Below, in pieces: positions 8,295 through 16,122 of a stretch of 64,000 bases of DNA. Positions within the stretch are counted from its first letter, which is position 1. Each line of letters starts with the position of its first letter. Under the pieces are notes generated by a model. That model worked only from the letters and a program-made list of their open reading frames with translations. It ran no database searches and was not told the DNA's origin. The DNA is from an uncultured Clostridia bacterium (GTDB lineage: Bacteria > Bacillota > Clostridia > Oscillospirales > Acutalibacteraceae). The translations under genes and the position numbers were made by a program. The DNA lies in assembly GCA_905235625.1 (NCBI GenBank), contig CAJOLX010000006.1, forward strand, positions 39,003-103,002, given 5' to 3'.

Positions 8295-9356
8295 TTGGGC
8301 ATACTTAAAGCGTTTAAAGATTCTGTCGGCGGAGTCGCGGCAGACCAGTGGCTTGAGGTTTATTATTGCGACAGCCTGCCCGTAGGCACTTTGGCTTTAA
8401 GAGGCGTAAGGCAGGTCGGTCAAAACTCGGCAAACACAAAGGGCGACGAAAACGTTATCAGCGACGGCTCTGTAATAATCGTGAACGAAGGGCAGTGTGC
8501 CCTGGTTATTGAGCAGGGCAAAATAATCGCGGATTACAGGGAGCCCGGCGAAAACAAATTCCACAGCGACAAAACCTCGAGCGTCTTTTCAAAAGGCGGC
8601 ATAAAAGGAATGGCAAAGCAAACCTTTGACCGCTTCGGCTACGGCGGAGTCGTCGCCGTTCATCAGTTTGTGATGTATTTAAATCTGAAAGAGCAGCTCG
8701 GCAACGAATTTTATCTCAGCTGCCCCGTAAGACTTGTTGACAGATACGGAAATCTCGATTTTGACGCGACCGTTTCCGTTTCGGGAATGTTCTCTTTTAA
8801 AATCACCGACCCCGTCACTTTCTATAAAAATGTTTGCCGCGCTTCCACCGGCGCCGTTTACACCGCGTCCGTTATGCCTCAGCTTATGGAGGAGTTTAAA
8901 TCCGTTGCGATCAAAGGCATTTCGGAGCTTTGCGAATCGGGCGTTTCACCGACCGATATTTCAAAGAAAACGGAAGAATTAAGCGAGCTCATTAAAGCGC
9001 AGATGACCGAAAAATGGGCGGCACTCAGGGGCTTTTCGGCTCAGAGCGTTGCGATTTCTTCAATATCGGTTGCCGCCGAAGACCTCGGCGCGCTTCAGCT
9101 TGCCGAGCGCGTTAAAATGCTCACCGATCCTCAGATGGCGGCTGCGGCGCTCATATCCGCGCAGGCGGACGCAATGGTCGGCGCGGCGAATAATCCCGCC
9201 GGAGCGGCGGGCGCTTTCATAGGAGTTGCGGGCGCAGGGGCAGTAGGCGGCGCGTTCGCCGAAAGCGGCGCTTCAAATCCCAAATTGTGGGTTTGCAAAT
9301 GCGGCAAATACAATACCTCCGAATACTGTGAAAACTGCGGAGCAAAAAGGCTTTAA
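8295..9356 (+). CDS. SPFH-domain protein with C-terminal zinc ribbon
   Basis: A 353-residue protein of the YdjI-like SPFH group, sometimes annotated as virion core protein. TTG start after AAGGAGATGAG. The N-terminal half contains the SPFH-like fold (SVIIVNEGQCALVIEQGKI, then RLVDRYGNLDFDATVSVSG). Residues 275-330 are Ala/Gly rich. The C-terminus is a zinc ribbon with CKC and CENC pairs. In Bacillus, YdjI cooperates with phage-shock-type membrane stress proteins; that partner set is not seen here. It is likely peripheral to the membrane and scaffold-forming. Function here is by family only. Confidence 0.85.
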   Translation: MGILKAFKDSVGGVAADQWLEVYYCDSLPVGTLALRGVRQVGQNSANTKGDENVISDGSVIIVNEGQCALVIEQGKIIADYREPGENKFHSDKTSSVFSKGGIKGMAKQTFDRFGYGGVVAVHQFVMYLNLKEQLGNEFYLSCPVRLVDRYGNLDFDATVSVSGMFSFKITDPVTFYKNVCRASTGAVYTASVMPQLMEEFKSVAIKGISELCESGVSPTDISKKTEELSELIKAQMTEKWAALRGFSAQSVAISSISVAAEDLGALQLAERVKMLTDPQMAAAALISAQADAMVGAANNPAGAAGAFIGVAGAGAVGGAFAESGASNPKLWVCKCGKYNTSEYCENCGAKRL

Positions 9357-9401
9357 GAACAAATCGCTTTTACGTAATACAACCCGAAGAGGAGAGGTTA
9401 T

Positions 9402-10487
9402 ATGAAAAAATTCATTTCGCTTTTAATGTGTGTTGTGATGATTTTTGCCGTAACGGTTACGGCGTTTGCGGCAAATCCCGACGACGCGCAGGCGCTTGCG
9501 GCTCTGTTTAAAGACGGCGAGGGCCCCGAGGCAAACGGCGTGTCGATAGACTACGTTTACTATGAGCCCGAGGTCGCCGAGGGCGAAAAGCTGCCTGTCG
9601 TTATTTATTTTCACGGCATGAATCAGGGCGGCAGACCCCGCGCTCAGATTGCGAGAAACAATTTTTCGCTTTGGGCAAGCCCGGAGCTGCAGTCCCGCTT
9701 TACGGGCGGCGGAGCTTATCTTATAGCTCCGAGAAGCCACGAAGAAAATAACGAATACTGGCCCGATTATTTCGTGCCCGCCGTTAAGGCTTTGATAGAC
9801 GATTTCATTTCTTCTCACGCCGACACCGTTGATTTAAGCCGAATTTACGTGGGCGGATTTTCAATGGGCGGCAAAATGACTCTCAAGATGATTTCAAGCT
9901 ATCCTTCCTATTTTGCCGCGGCGTTTCCGATGTGCCCCGCTTATCCGCCCTCCGAGGAGCAGATAGCCGCCTTTGCCGATATGCCGGTGTGGCTGATGGT
10001 CAGCAGATTTGACATTATCGCGGGCTACTATACGTTTTCAAAGGATTTTTGGGAGACCCTCTGTGAAGTAACGACCGTGCCGACCGAATGCCGCCTCTCG
10101 CTTTTCGGCGTCGCCTGTTATCCGGACGGCAGAAAGGCAATGAGCAATCACCACGTCTGGTTTGCCGCTTCAAACGACCTTTTCACCTATGACGAGGGCA
10201 AATATCCCAATATGGTAACGACAAACGCTTTAAACGAAGAGATAACGCTCGAAAGCCCGAACGGACTCATTTCCTGGCTCTGCGAGCATACCTCAGATTA
10301 TGCCGGCGAAGAAATTGAAAGCACCGGGCTTCTCGAGAAATATCCCGAGCAAAACGGCTATTTTGTCGACAGCATAAAGAACGCGATCTTCCCCCTCGTT
10401 CTTGACGGAACGCTCTCGCTCTTTACCGAGGTCATACCTTCGTTTTTCTTCATCGCGGTAAGCACCGTGCGCAGCCTTTTCAAATAA
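9402..10487 (+). CDS. Secreted alpha/beta hydrolase (esterase or peptidase-like)
   Basis: A 361-residue exported hydrolase. Residues 1-24 are a Sec signal peptide with cleavage after AFA. HGMNQGG gives the oxyanion region and GGFSMGGKMTLK the nucleophile Ser. A candidate acid lies in MVSRFDIIAG and the His in SNHHVWFAA. The fold resembles feruloyl-esterase/LpqC-like or prolyl-oligopeptidase-like hydrolases. The last 35 residues are hydrophobic (LSLFTEVIPSFFFIAVST) and could hold the protein at the membrane. Good ribosome site (GAGGAGAGG). A strong terminator follows 15 bases after the stop. Confidence 0.85.
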   Translation: MKKFISLLMCVVMIFAVTVTAFAANPDDAQALAALFKDGEGPEANGVSIDYVYYEPEVAEGEKLPVVIYFHGMNQGGRPRAQIARNNFSLWASPELQSRFTGGGAYLIAPRSHEENNEYWPDYFVPAVKALIDDFISSHADTVDLSRIYVGGFSMGGKMTLKMISSYPSYFAAAFPMCPAYPPSEEQIAAFADMPVWLMVSRFDIIAGYYTFSKDFWETLCEVTTVPTECRLSLFGVACYPDGRKAMSNHHVWFAASNDLFTYDEGKYPNMVTTNALNEEITLESPNGLISWLCEHTSDYAGEEIESTGLLEKYPEQNGYFVDSIKNAIFPLVLDGTLSLFTEVIPSFFFIAVSTVRSLFK

Positions 10488-10501
10488 TAAGTATAAAATT
10501 A

Positions 10502-10540
10502 CAGGGCGCGGATTTTGATTTCCGCGCCCTGCGTTTATTT
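10502..10540 (+). terminator. Rho-independent terminator
   Basis: An 11-bp perfect stem (CAGGGCGCGGA/TCCGCGCCCTG) with an 8-base loop is followed by CGTTTATTTT. It ends the upstream esterase gene and faces the 3' end of the minus-strand symporter gene. It belongs to a family of similar hairpins in this window. Confidence 0.8.
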
Positions 10541-10555
10541 TAAAATGTCGATATT

Positions 10556-12250
10556 CTATTTTTGCCTGACCTTCTTATTTTTGCCGTAGAATTTATTAAC
10601 GTCCAGCAGATTTTCGCTTTTGGCGACTATGAGCGAGCCGACCATATCGCCGGCAACGTTTGAAGCGGTTGAAAACATATTGATTATCGGCAAAATTCCG
10701 AGCACGATTCCGAGAGCCTCAATCGGTATGCCGAGCTGGCTGAGCACAACGCCCAGGGCGATCGATACGGCGCCCGGCGCTTCGGGCGAGCAGAACGAAA
10801 TGAGCACTATCGTAAAGATGAAAGAAACCAAAACGGAAGGCGGCATTTCCAATCCGTAAAGCCTTGCGAGAAACAGGCCGGAAACAGTCAGCACCAGGCA
10901 GTCGCCGTCCATATTGACAGTTGAGCCGAGAGGAATGGCGAAATTGCTGATTTTAGGCGAAATGCCGAGCTTCTGATTGCAGATTTTTATGTTGTTCGTC
11001 ATCGTAGCCGTGCTGGATGAAAGCAAAAACGAGGATATTATTCCTTCCGAAACGTTTTTGAAAAATCTGAGAGGATTGAGATGCGCTGCGATGAGAATAA
11101 GCAATGAGTAAACGAGCATAAGCGCAAGCAGAGAAGTCAAAAACGTCAATGCGTAAGCTGCCAGGGAGCTCAGCAGTTCTCTTTCGCTTGTGTAAACCAA
11201 AATTGCGCTCGAGCAGAAAGCGGCGAGGGGAATAAAGCGGGTAACGTAAGTGGCAACTGTGAGAAACAGCTTGTTGCACGCTTCAAAGAATTCGGACAAG
11301 AGCTTTGTGTATTTGCCTATCGCGCCCACCGCTATGCCGCAGAGAGCGGCGATAAAGATTATCTGCGCCGAGTTAGATTCGATTAAAGGCGTAATGAAAT
11401 TTGAGGGCACGATGTCTATAATCGTTTGAAGTATCGAAGCCTGCCCCGCGGTGCCGGCGATTATCTCTCCGCCCGCCGTTTTGGGGAGCGCATAACCGAA
11501 GTAGCCGGGCTTAAAAACACCCGCCGTTACGCCCAGAGACACCGCTATTATGGTAGTCGCGGCATAAAAGCACATGACCTTTACGGCAACCTTGCCGAGC
11601 TCCGCCAGTTCTTTAAGCTGCGAAACGCACGAAACGACTGAGAAGAAAACGACCGGAGCGATGATAATTTCAAGGGCGTTCATAAACATCGTTCTAATAG
11701 GGCTGAGCGCATAGCGGCTTATTCCGCTCGCAAGGGAAACGGGAAATACATTTCTCATCAGCGCTCCGAGAATAATGCCGAGAATGAGGGCGGCGACGCT
11801 GAAATATAGCATCGTTTTGCTTGCCTGCCCCACGAGTATGCGCGCGTAGTTTGAGTCGCCCTTATGGTTGAAGGTCAGCTTGTCTTCCTGAGATTTGAGC
11901 AGCAGGGAGCGTATTGCCTGCTGAGCTTCCTCATCCTCCATATCTGCCATGGCGGAAACGCCGCCTTCATAATCCATCGTCGGGTCAAATTCCGCGCCGT
12001 GAGCCGAAACGTTAATGCTCGTGTCGCCCGTAAAACGTTTTATCTGAATTTTAAGGTTGCTGCCTTCGCTTGCGTTTTTTATTATCAGATATATTATTTC
12101 TTCCGCCAGCATCTCGGTTCGGCGCATAAGCTTTCTGTTAACGCCGTGCGCGGTCAGTGAATTTTCAATGAAATCAAGAGCCTCGGTCAGCGCGTCGGGC
12201 GACGAGCAGCTGATGCTCGTTTTTTCATTTATGAAATACTTTTTTCCCAT
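10556..12250 (-). CDS. Dicarboxylate/amino acid:cation symporter with N-terminal GHKL-like domain
   Basis: A 564-residue protein. Residues about 150-550 are a DAACS (GltP/SdcS-type) Na+ or H+ symporter for glutamate, aspartate, serine or dicarboxylates. Marks include the serine-rich hairpin (SSSTATMTNNIKIC), the helix 7 region (GSTVNMDGDCLVL) and the last re-entrant segment ending in NVAGDMVGSLIV. The first 145 residues are extra. They hold AEEIIYLIIKNA, HGAEFDP and a last strand region (YARILVGQ), the order seen in RsbW-like GHKL domains and in the C-terminal extension of the ABC ATPase at 3243. Normal family members are about 400-430 residues. It is transcribed alone from its own promoter. 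Confidence 0.92.
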   Translation of the reverse strand: MGKKYFINEKTSISCSSPDALTEALDFIENSLTAHGVNRKLMRRTEMLAEEIIYLIIKNASEGSNLKIQIKRFTGDTSINVSAHGAEFDPTMDYEGGVSAMADMEDEEAQQAIRSLLLKSQEDKLTFNHKGDSNYARILVGQASKTMLYFSVAALILGIILGALMRNVFPVSLASGISRYALSPIRTMFMNALEIIIAPVVFFSVVSCVSQLKELAELGKVAVKVMCFYAATTIIAVSLGVTAGVFKPGYFGYALPKTAGGEIIAGTAGQASILQTIIDIVPSNFITPLIESNSAQIIFIAALCGIAVGAIGKYTKLLSEFFEACNKLFLTVATYVTRFIPLAAFCSSAILVYTSERELLSSLAAYALTFLTSLLALMLVYSLLILIAAHLNPLRFFKNVSEGIISSFLLSSSTATMTNNIKICNQKLGISPKISNFAIPLGSTVNMDGDCLVLTVSGLFLARLYGLEMPPSVLVSFIFTIVLISFCSPEAPGAVSIALGVVLSQLGIPIEALGIVLGILPIINMFSTASNVAGDMVGSLIVAKSENLLDVNKFYGKNKKVRQK

Positions 12251-12306
12251 CCTGTTTCCTTCTTTTCGCAGGTTCTTAAAGACTCGGCGCCTTTCTGTTT
12301 TTTGTG

Positions 12307-12335
12307 ATTATATCAAAACAAAATTCAAAAATCAA
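12307..12335 (-). promoter_or_regulatory. Promoter of the symporter gene
   Basis: Reading the minus strand, TTGATT and TATAAT are separated by 17 bases, about 55 bases upstream of the start codon. Very AT-rich flanks. Confidence 0.65.
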
Positions 12336-12464
12336 TTATTTCGGCTTTTTTTACCTTTTCAGTTTAAAAAAATTGACTATATTGTCACTTTTTTATATTG
12401 AAAAAATCAGACTTTTAAGATAGGATATAACTGGATAAATAAATGGAAAAAGAAAAAGCGCCGC

Positions 12465-12548
12465 ATGATAAGAAACACCTTGCTCGTGCTGCTGCCCTGC
12501 ATAGCGGCAATAGCGGCGATTTGCGTTTCAAACTATCTTGCCCGCTGA
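12465..12548 (+). CDS. Candidate 27-residue membrane peptide upstream of feoAB
   Basis: The 378-base gap between the symporter and feoAB holds this short frame: ATG, a basic start (MIRN), then a continuous hydrophobic stretch (TLLVLLPCIAAIAAICVSN) and LAR before TGA. That is a plausible single-span membrane peptide. No convincing ribosome site is seen, and an overlapping frame from 12443 gives an unrelated non-hydrophobic peptide, so the evidence is only the hydrophobic pattern. The remainder of the gap holds AT-rich promoter-like DNA and a TTGAAT-N13-ATTCAA dyad at 12557-12581. Confidence 0.3.
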   Translation: MIRNTLLVLLPCIAAIAAICVSNYLAR

Positions 12549-12628
12549 AGCATGATTTGAATTGTCAATAAATATATTCAATTAAGATATCGAGAGCGCG
12601 GGCCCGCAAAAATCGCGCAGAGGCTGAT

Positions 12629-14974
12629 ATGACTTTAAACGAACTTAAAATCGGAGAAAAAGGAATAGTCAAAACCGTTGGCGGCGACGGCTCATTGAGG
12701 CAGCATTTCCTCGATATGGGCATGATACCGGGCGCGTTTGTCACGGTTGTCAAATACGCTCCCATGGGCGACCCCATTGAGCTGCTTATTCACGGCTACA
12801 AGCTCACTCTTCGCGTTTCGGAGGCTGAAAAAATCGAGATAGAGCCCGTTTCTTCCGACGCCGAGGAAGAAGAGTATGAAAAGCAGAGCCGCAGCACTCC
12901 TCACCCCGGTCTCGGCGAGGGAGGAAAGTTTCACCCGAAGGGCAGCGGCGACCCTCTGCCCGACGGCACCGTTTTGACCTTCGCTCTTGTGGGCAATCAA
13001 AACTGCGGCAAAACCACTCTTTTCAATCAGCTCACCGGCTCAAATCAGCACGTCGGCAATTTCCCCGGCGTTACCGTTGACAGAAAAGACGGTCAGATAA
13101 AGGGTTACCCCGAAACTTCCGTTACCGACCTTCCGGGCATTTACTCAATGTCGCCCTACAGCAGCGAGGAGCTCGTTTCAAGAAATTTCGTGCTCGGCGA
13201 CAAGCCCAAGGGCATTATAAATATAGTTGACGCAACGAATATCGAGCGCAATCTTTATCTCACCATGCAGCTTCTCGAGATGAACGTACCAATGGTTATA
13301 GCGCTCAACATGATGGATGAGGTTACGGCGGACGGCGGCTCCGTTGACGTTAACGAAATGGAATCCATGCTCGGCGTGCCCGTCGTGCCGATTTCAGCCG
13401 CAAAGAACGAGGGCGTAAGAGAGCTTATCGACCACGCCGTGCACGTTGCGAAATACAGAGAGAAGCCTTTAAGGCAGGATTTTTGCGACGAAAACGATAA
13501 CGGCGGCGCGGTTCACCGCTGCCTGCACGCGATAAGCCACCTCATAGAAGACCATGCGGAAGCGGTCGGTCTGCCCGTGAGATTTGCGGCAAGCAAGCTC
13601 GTTGAGGGCGACGCTCAAATCGAGAAACAGCTTGAGCTCGACAGCAACGAAAAAGATATGATTGAGCACATCGTGCTTCAGATGGAAAAGGAAAGAGGGC
13701 TTGACCGCAGCGCCGCGATAGCGGATATGCGCTATGCGTTCATAAAGAAGGTCAGCGCAAAATCGGTCAAGAAGCCTCGGGAAAGCCGCGAGCGCGCGAG
13801 AAGCGAAAAGATAGATAAAATATTCACGGGCAAATATACGGCAATTCCTTCTTTCATAGTGATTATGGGCCTCGTTTTCTGGCTTACGTTCAGCGTTATC
13901 GGCGCTGGGCTTCAAAATCTGCTTGAAACGGGCATAGATAAAGTAACCGCCGTAACCGACGCGGCGCTGACTGCGGCAAACGTTAACGCGACCCTGCATG
14001 GCCTGATTATCGACGGCATTTTTGAGGGCGTAGGCAGCGTGCTCAGCTTTTTGCCGATAATCGTTACCCTGTTTTTCTTCCTTTCTCTGCTTGAAGACAG
14101 CGGATATATGGCGAGAATAGCTTTCGTTATGGATAAGCTGCTCAGAAGGATAGGCCTTTCGGGGCGAAGCATAGTGCCGATGCTCATCGGTTTCGGCTGC
14201 ACCGTGCCTGCCGTTATGTCCACAAGGACTCTGCCGAGCGAAAGAGACAGAAAAATGACTATTTTGCTCACGCCGTTCATGAGCTGCACGGCGAAGCTGC
14301 CGATTTACGCCTTTTTCGTTGACGCGTTTTTCTCAAAATACAAAGCGCTCATTATGATAGGCATTTATCTTCTGGGCATAATTATAGGCATACTCATCGC
14401 CCTTCTCTTTAAAGGAACTTTATTTAAGGGCGAGGCCGCTCCTTTCATCATGGAGCTGCCGAATTACCGCATGCCGGGGGCGAAAAACGTTGCGATGCTT
14501 CTGTGGGAAAAGGCGAAGGATTTTCTTCAAAGAGCGTTCAGCATAATTCTCATAGCTTCAATCGTTGTATGGATGCTTCAGAGCTTTGACTTCCACTTTA
14601 ATTCGGTTGCGGATTCAAAGGATTCCGCGCTTGCCGTGATAGCAGGTCTGCTCGTTCCCGTTCTTCGCCCGATAGGCCTCGGCGACTGGCGGATAGGCAC
14701 GTCGCTCATAACGGGATTTATGGCAAAGGAAAGCGTCGTTTCAACCCTCGAAGTGCTTTTCGGCGCGGCGGAGCTCAGCGCAGCGCTTTCTCCGCTTTCC
14801 GCGGCGTCGCTCCTCGTATTTTCACTGCTTTACACTCCCTGCGTTGCTGCGATTGCTTCAATCAAGAGGGAGCTCGGCGGAAAATACGCTTTCGGAGTCG
14901 TTATCTGGCAATGCGTTATTGCCTGGGCTGCGGCGTTTATCGTGAGAATGATAGGTTTGCTGATAGGAGCCTGA
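12629..14974 (+). CDS. feoB: FeoA-FeoB fusion, ferrous iron transporter
   Basis: A 781-residue single-chain ferrous iron importer. Residues 1-75 are a FeoA SH3-like domain (LRQHFLDMGMIPG). After a charged linker comes the cytoplasmic G domain with G1 GNQNCGKTT (122-130), NFPGVTVD, G3 DLPGIYS and G4 NMMD. The membrane part from about 405 contains two Gate-type regions (RSIVPMLIGFGCTVPAVM; SLLYTPCVAAIASI) with the conserved Cys residues. FeoA and FeoB are usually separate proteins; fusions are known in some Firmicutes. The small Cys-rich gene downstream is the usual partner. Iron or redox regulation is likely, but no clear Fur or DtxR box was found. Confidence 0.96.
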   Translation: MTLNELKIGEKGIVKTVGGDGSLRQHFLDMGMIPGAFVTVVKYAPMGDPIELLIHGYKLTLRVSEAEKIEIEPVSSDAEEEEYEKQSRSTPHPGLGEGGKFHPKGSGDPLPDGTVLTFALVGNQNCGKTTLFNQLTGSNQHVGNFPGVTVDRKDGQIKGYPETSVTDLPGIYSMSPYSSEELVSRNFVLGDKPKGIINIVDATNIERNLYLTMQLLEMNVPMVIALNMMDEVTADGGSVDVNEMESMLGVPVVPISAAKNEGVRELIDHAVHVAKYREKPLRQDFCDENDNGGAVHRCLHAISHLIEDHAEAVGLPVRFAASKLVEGDAQIEKQLELDSNEKDMIEHIVLQMEKERGLDRSAAIADMRYAFIKKVSAKSVKKPRESRERARSEKIDKIFTGKYTAIPSFIVIMGLVFWLTFSVIGAGLQNLLETGIDKVTAVTDAALTAANVNATLHGLIIDGIFEGVGSVLSFLPIIVTLFFFLSLLEDSGYMARIAFVMDKLLRRIGLSGRSIVPMLIGFGCTVPAVMSTRTLPSERDRKMTILLTPFMSCTAKLPIYAFFVDAFFSKYKALIMIGIYLLGIIIGILIALLFKGTLFKGEAAPFIMELPNYRMPGAKNVAMLLWEKAKDFLQRAFSIILIASIVVWMLQSFDFHFNSVADSKDSALAVIAGLLVPVLRPIGLGDWRIGTSLITGFMAKESVVSTLEVLFGAAELSAALSPLSAASLLVFSLLYTPCVAAIASIKRELGGKYAFGVVIWQCVIAWAAAFIVRMIGLLIGA

Positions 14975-14977
14975 AAA

Positions 14978-15142
14978 ATGAACGGATGGGACATACTTAT
15001 CATCGTTTTGCTCGCTTTGGCGGTCACGGCGGCGATAATTTTCAGAATTAAAAAAAGGAGAAAGGGCGAGGGCTGCTGCGGCGACTGTTCGTCCTGCTGC
15101 TCCGATTGCCTGAGCAAAGGGCAAAGCAAAAAAGGTTCTTAA
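14978..15142 (+). CDS. FeoB-associated Cys-rich membrane protein
   Basis: A 54-residue protein starting 3 bases after the feoB stop codon. It has an N-terminal membrane helix (ILIIVLLALAVTAAIIF), a basic stretch (KKRRKG) and a Cys cluster (CCGDCSSCCSDC). This layout is typical of the small FeoB-associated proteins found after feoB in many Firmicutes. It presumably binds metal at the cytoplasmic mouth of FeoB, but its mechanism is not established. Tight spacing implies co-translation with FeoB. Confidence 0.85.
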   Translation: MNGWDILIIVLLALAVTAAIIFRIKKRRKGEGCCGDCSSCCSDCLSKGQSKKGS

Positions 15143-15149
15143 TATGTAG

Positions 15150-15188
15150 GCAGGGCGCGAATTTTGAAACTCGCGCCTTGCTTTTTTA
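15150..15188 (+). terminator. Rho-independent terminator after the feo operon
   Basis: A 10-bp stem (CAGGGCGCGA/TCGCGCCTTG, one G-T pair) is followed by CTTTTTTA. It is almost the same core as the hairpin at 10502. Confidence 0.8.
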
Positions 15189-15247
15189 CGCTCCGAATAT
15201 AGTTGTTTAATTTTTTGTTAACGAAATGTAAAATGTGGCAAAAGGGC

Positions 15248-15290
15248 TTGACAAAAGTAAGAACCTACGATATAATGCGTAAGAACCTAC
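15248..15290 (+). promoter_or_regulatory. Promoter with a 12-bp direct-repeat operator, MarR operon
   Basis: TTGACA (15248-15253) and TATAAT (15271-15276) are 17 bases apart. The 12-mer GTAAGAACCTAC occurs twice without mismatch: at 15257-15268 inside the spacer and at 15279-15290 just past the -10, a 22-base period (about two helical turns). A repressor bound to both would block RNA polymerase. The first gene downstream encodes a MarR protein, the obvious candidate. Confidence 0.8.
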
Positions 15291-15353
15291 CAATAACAGC
15301 CGATGAAAAATATCCCGAAAAAAATAAACAGCGCTTTGCGCGGGGAGGAAAAT

Positions 15354-15770
15354 ATGACTATTGATAAGGTTGCAATTCTGATAAAAAAGGCTGCTCTGCA
15401 GGCTGAAAAGCTGCAAACTCCCATTCTCGCAAGCTACGATCTTTCGGTGGCTCAGTATAAGTTTTTAAAATATCTTTACAATTCGCCGAAAGACACCGTG
15501 CGCGTGGTCGATTTGGAAATGCGTTATTCAATGACCCATCCGGCTGTTATTGACATCCTTAAGCTGCTTGAGAAAAAGGGCTACACGGAGAGAAAAGTCA
15601 ATCCCGAAGACGCGAGAAGCAAAATAGTTTCTTTAACGGAAAAAGCGTATTCTCAGCAAAAGGAGCTCGAGGATTTAGGCGATAAAATGGAAGAAAAGGT
15701 TACTGCCAACCTTAACGAAGAAGAAAAGGCCGAGCTTATCGCTCTTTTGCATAAGCTCACGGCAGATTGA
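15354..15770 (+). CDS. MarR-family transcriptional regulator
   Basis: A 138-residue winged-helix regulator. The start is the ATG after GGGGAGGAA; an upstream in-frame ATG at 15303 lacks a ribosome site. The HTH lies in the middle (VVDLEMRYSMTHPAVIDILKLLEKKGYTERK), followed by the wing with NPEDARSK, typical of MarR. There is no obvious sensor Cys. It is the first gene of an operon with redox enzymes and has a two-copy direct repeat across its promoter, so autoregulation and control by a phenolic or oxidant ligand is the natural reading (inference). Confidence 0.9.
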   Translation: MTIDKVAILIKKAALQAEKLQTPILASYDLSVAQYKFLKYLYNSPKDTVRVVDLEMRYSMTHPAVIDILKLLEKKGYTERKVNPEDARSKIVSLTEKAYSQQKELEDLGDKMEEKVTANLNEEEKAELIALLHKLTAD

Positions 15771-15784
15771 CAGGAGGTAAGATT

Positions 15785-16090
15785 ATGTCTCTTTCCGACA
15801 AACAAAAGGACGATACAAGATTTGAGCTTAAAGAGAATTTAATAAAAAGCGGCGTTGATATTCCCACAATAGCCGCAGACCTCGGCACGAGCGAGGATTA
15901 TATCGAGCAGCTTCTTCGCCTCGAGTCCAAACGCCTTGAAGACACCTGGATTCTCAAAAACTACCTTATCGCAAAGGTTAAGGAGGCGGGCAAACAGCCC
16001 ACGCCGTTCACGGCTCTCGGCGGAGATTATCACGTGATTTGGTTTCTTAACGCCGGATATATAGACGGAAAAATAATAAAAGAAAAATAA
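15785..16090 (+). CDS. DUF2316-like small HTH-type protein
   Basis: A 101-residue protein starting at ATG after AGGAGGT. It resembles the DUF2316 family of Firmicutes: an N-terminal helical part with an HTH-like segment (IPTIAADLGTSEDYIEQLL), then DTWILKNYL, then PFTALGGDYHVIWFL. DUF2316 genes often lie beside MarR regulators and oxidoreductases, as here. Function unknown; a DNA-binding or adaptor role is possible. Confidence 0.75.
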   Translation: MSLSDKQKDDTRFELKENLIKSGVDIPTIAADLGTSEDYIEQLLRLESKRLEDTWILKNYLIAKVKEAGKQPTPFTALGGDYHVIWFLNAGYIDGKIIKEK

Positions 16091-16122
16091 GTATAATAAA
16101 AATAACAGCGGAGGGCTGCAAA

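Noticed and set aside
12557-12581. Fur or DtxR box upstream of feoAB
   Set aside because: The TTGAAT-N13-ATTCAA dyad does not match either consensus and AT-rich DNA gives such dyads by chance.
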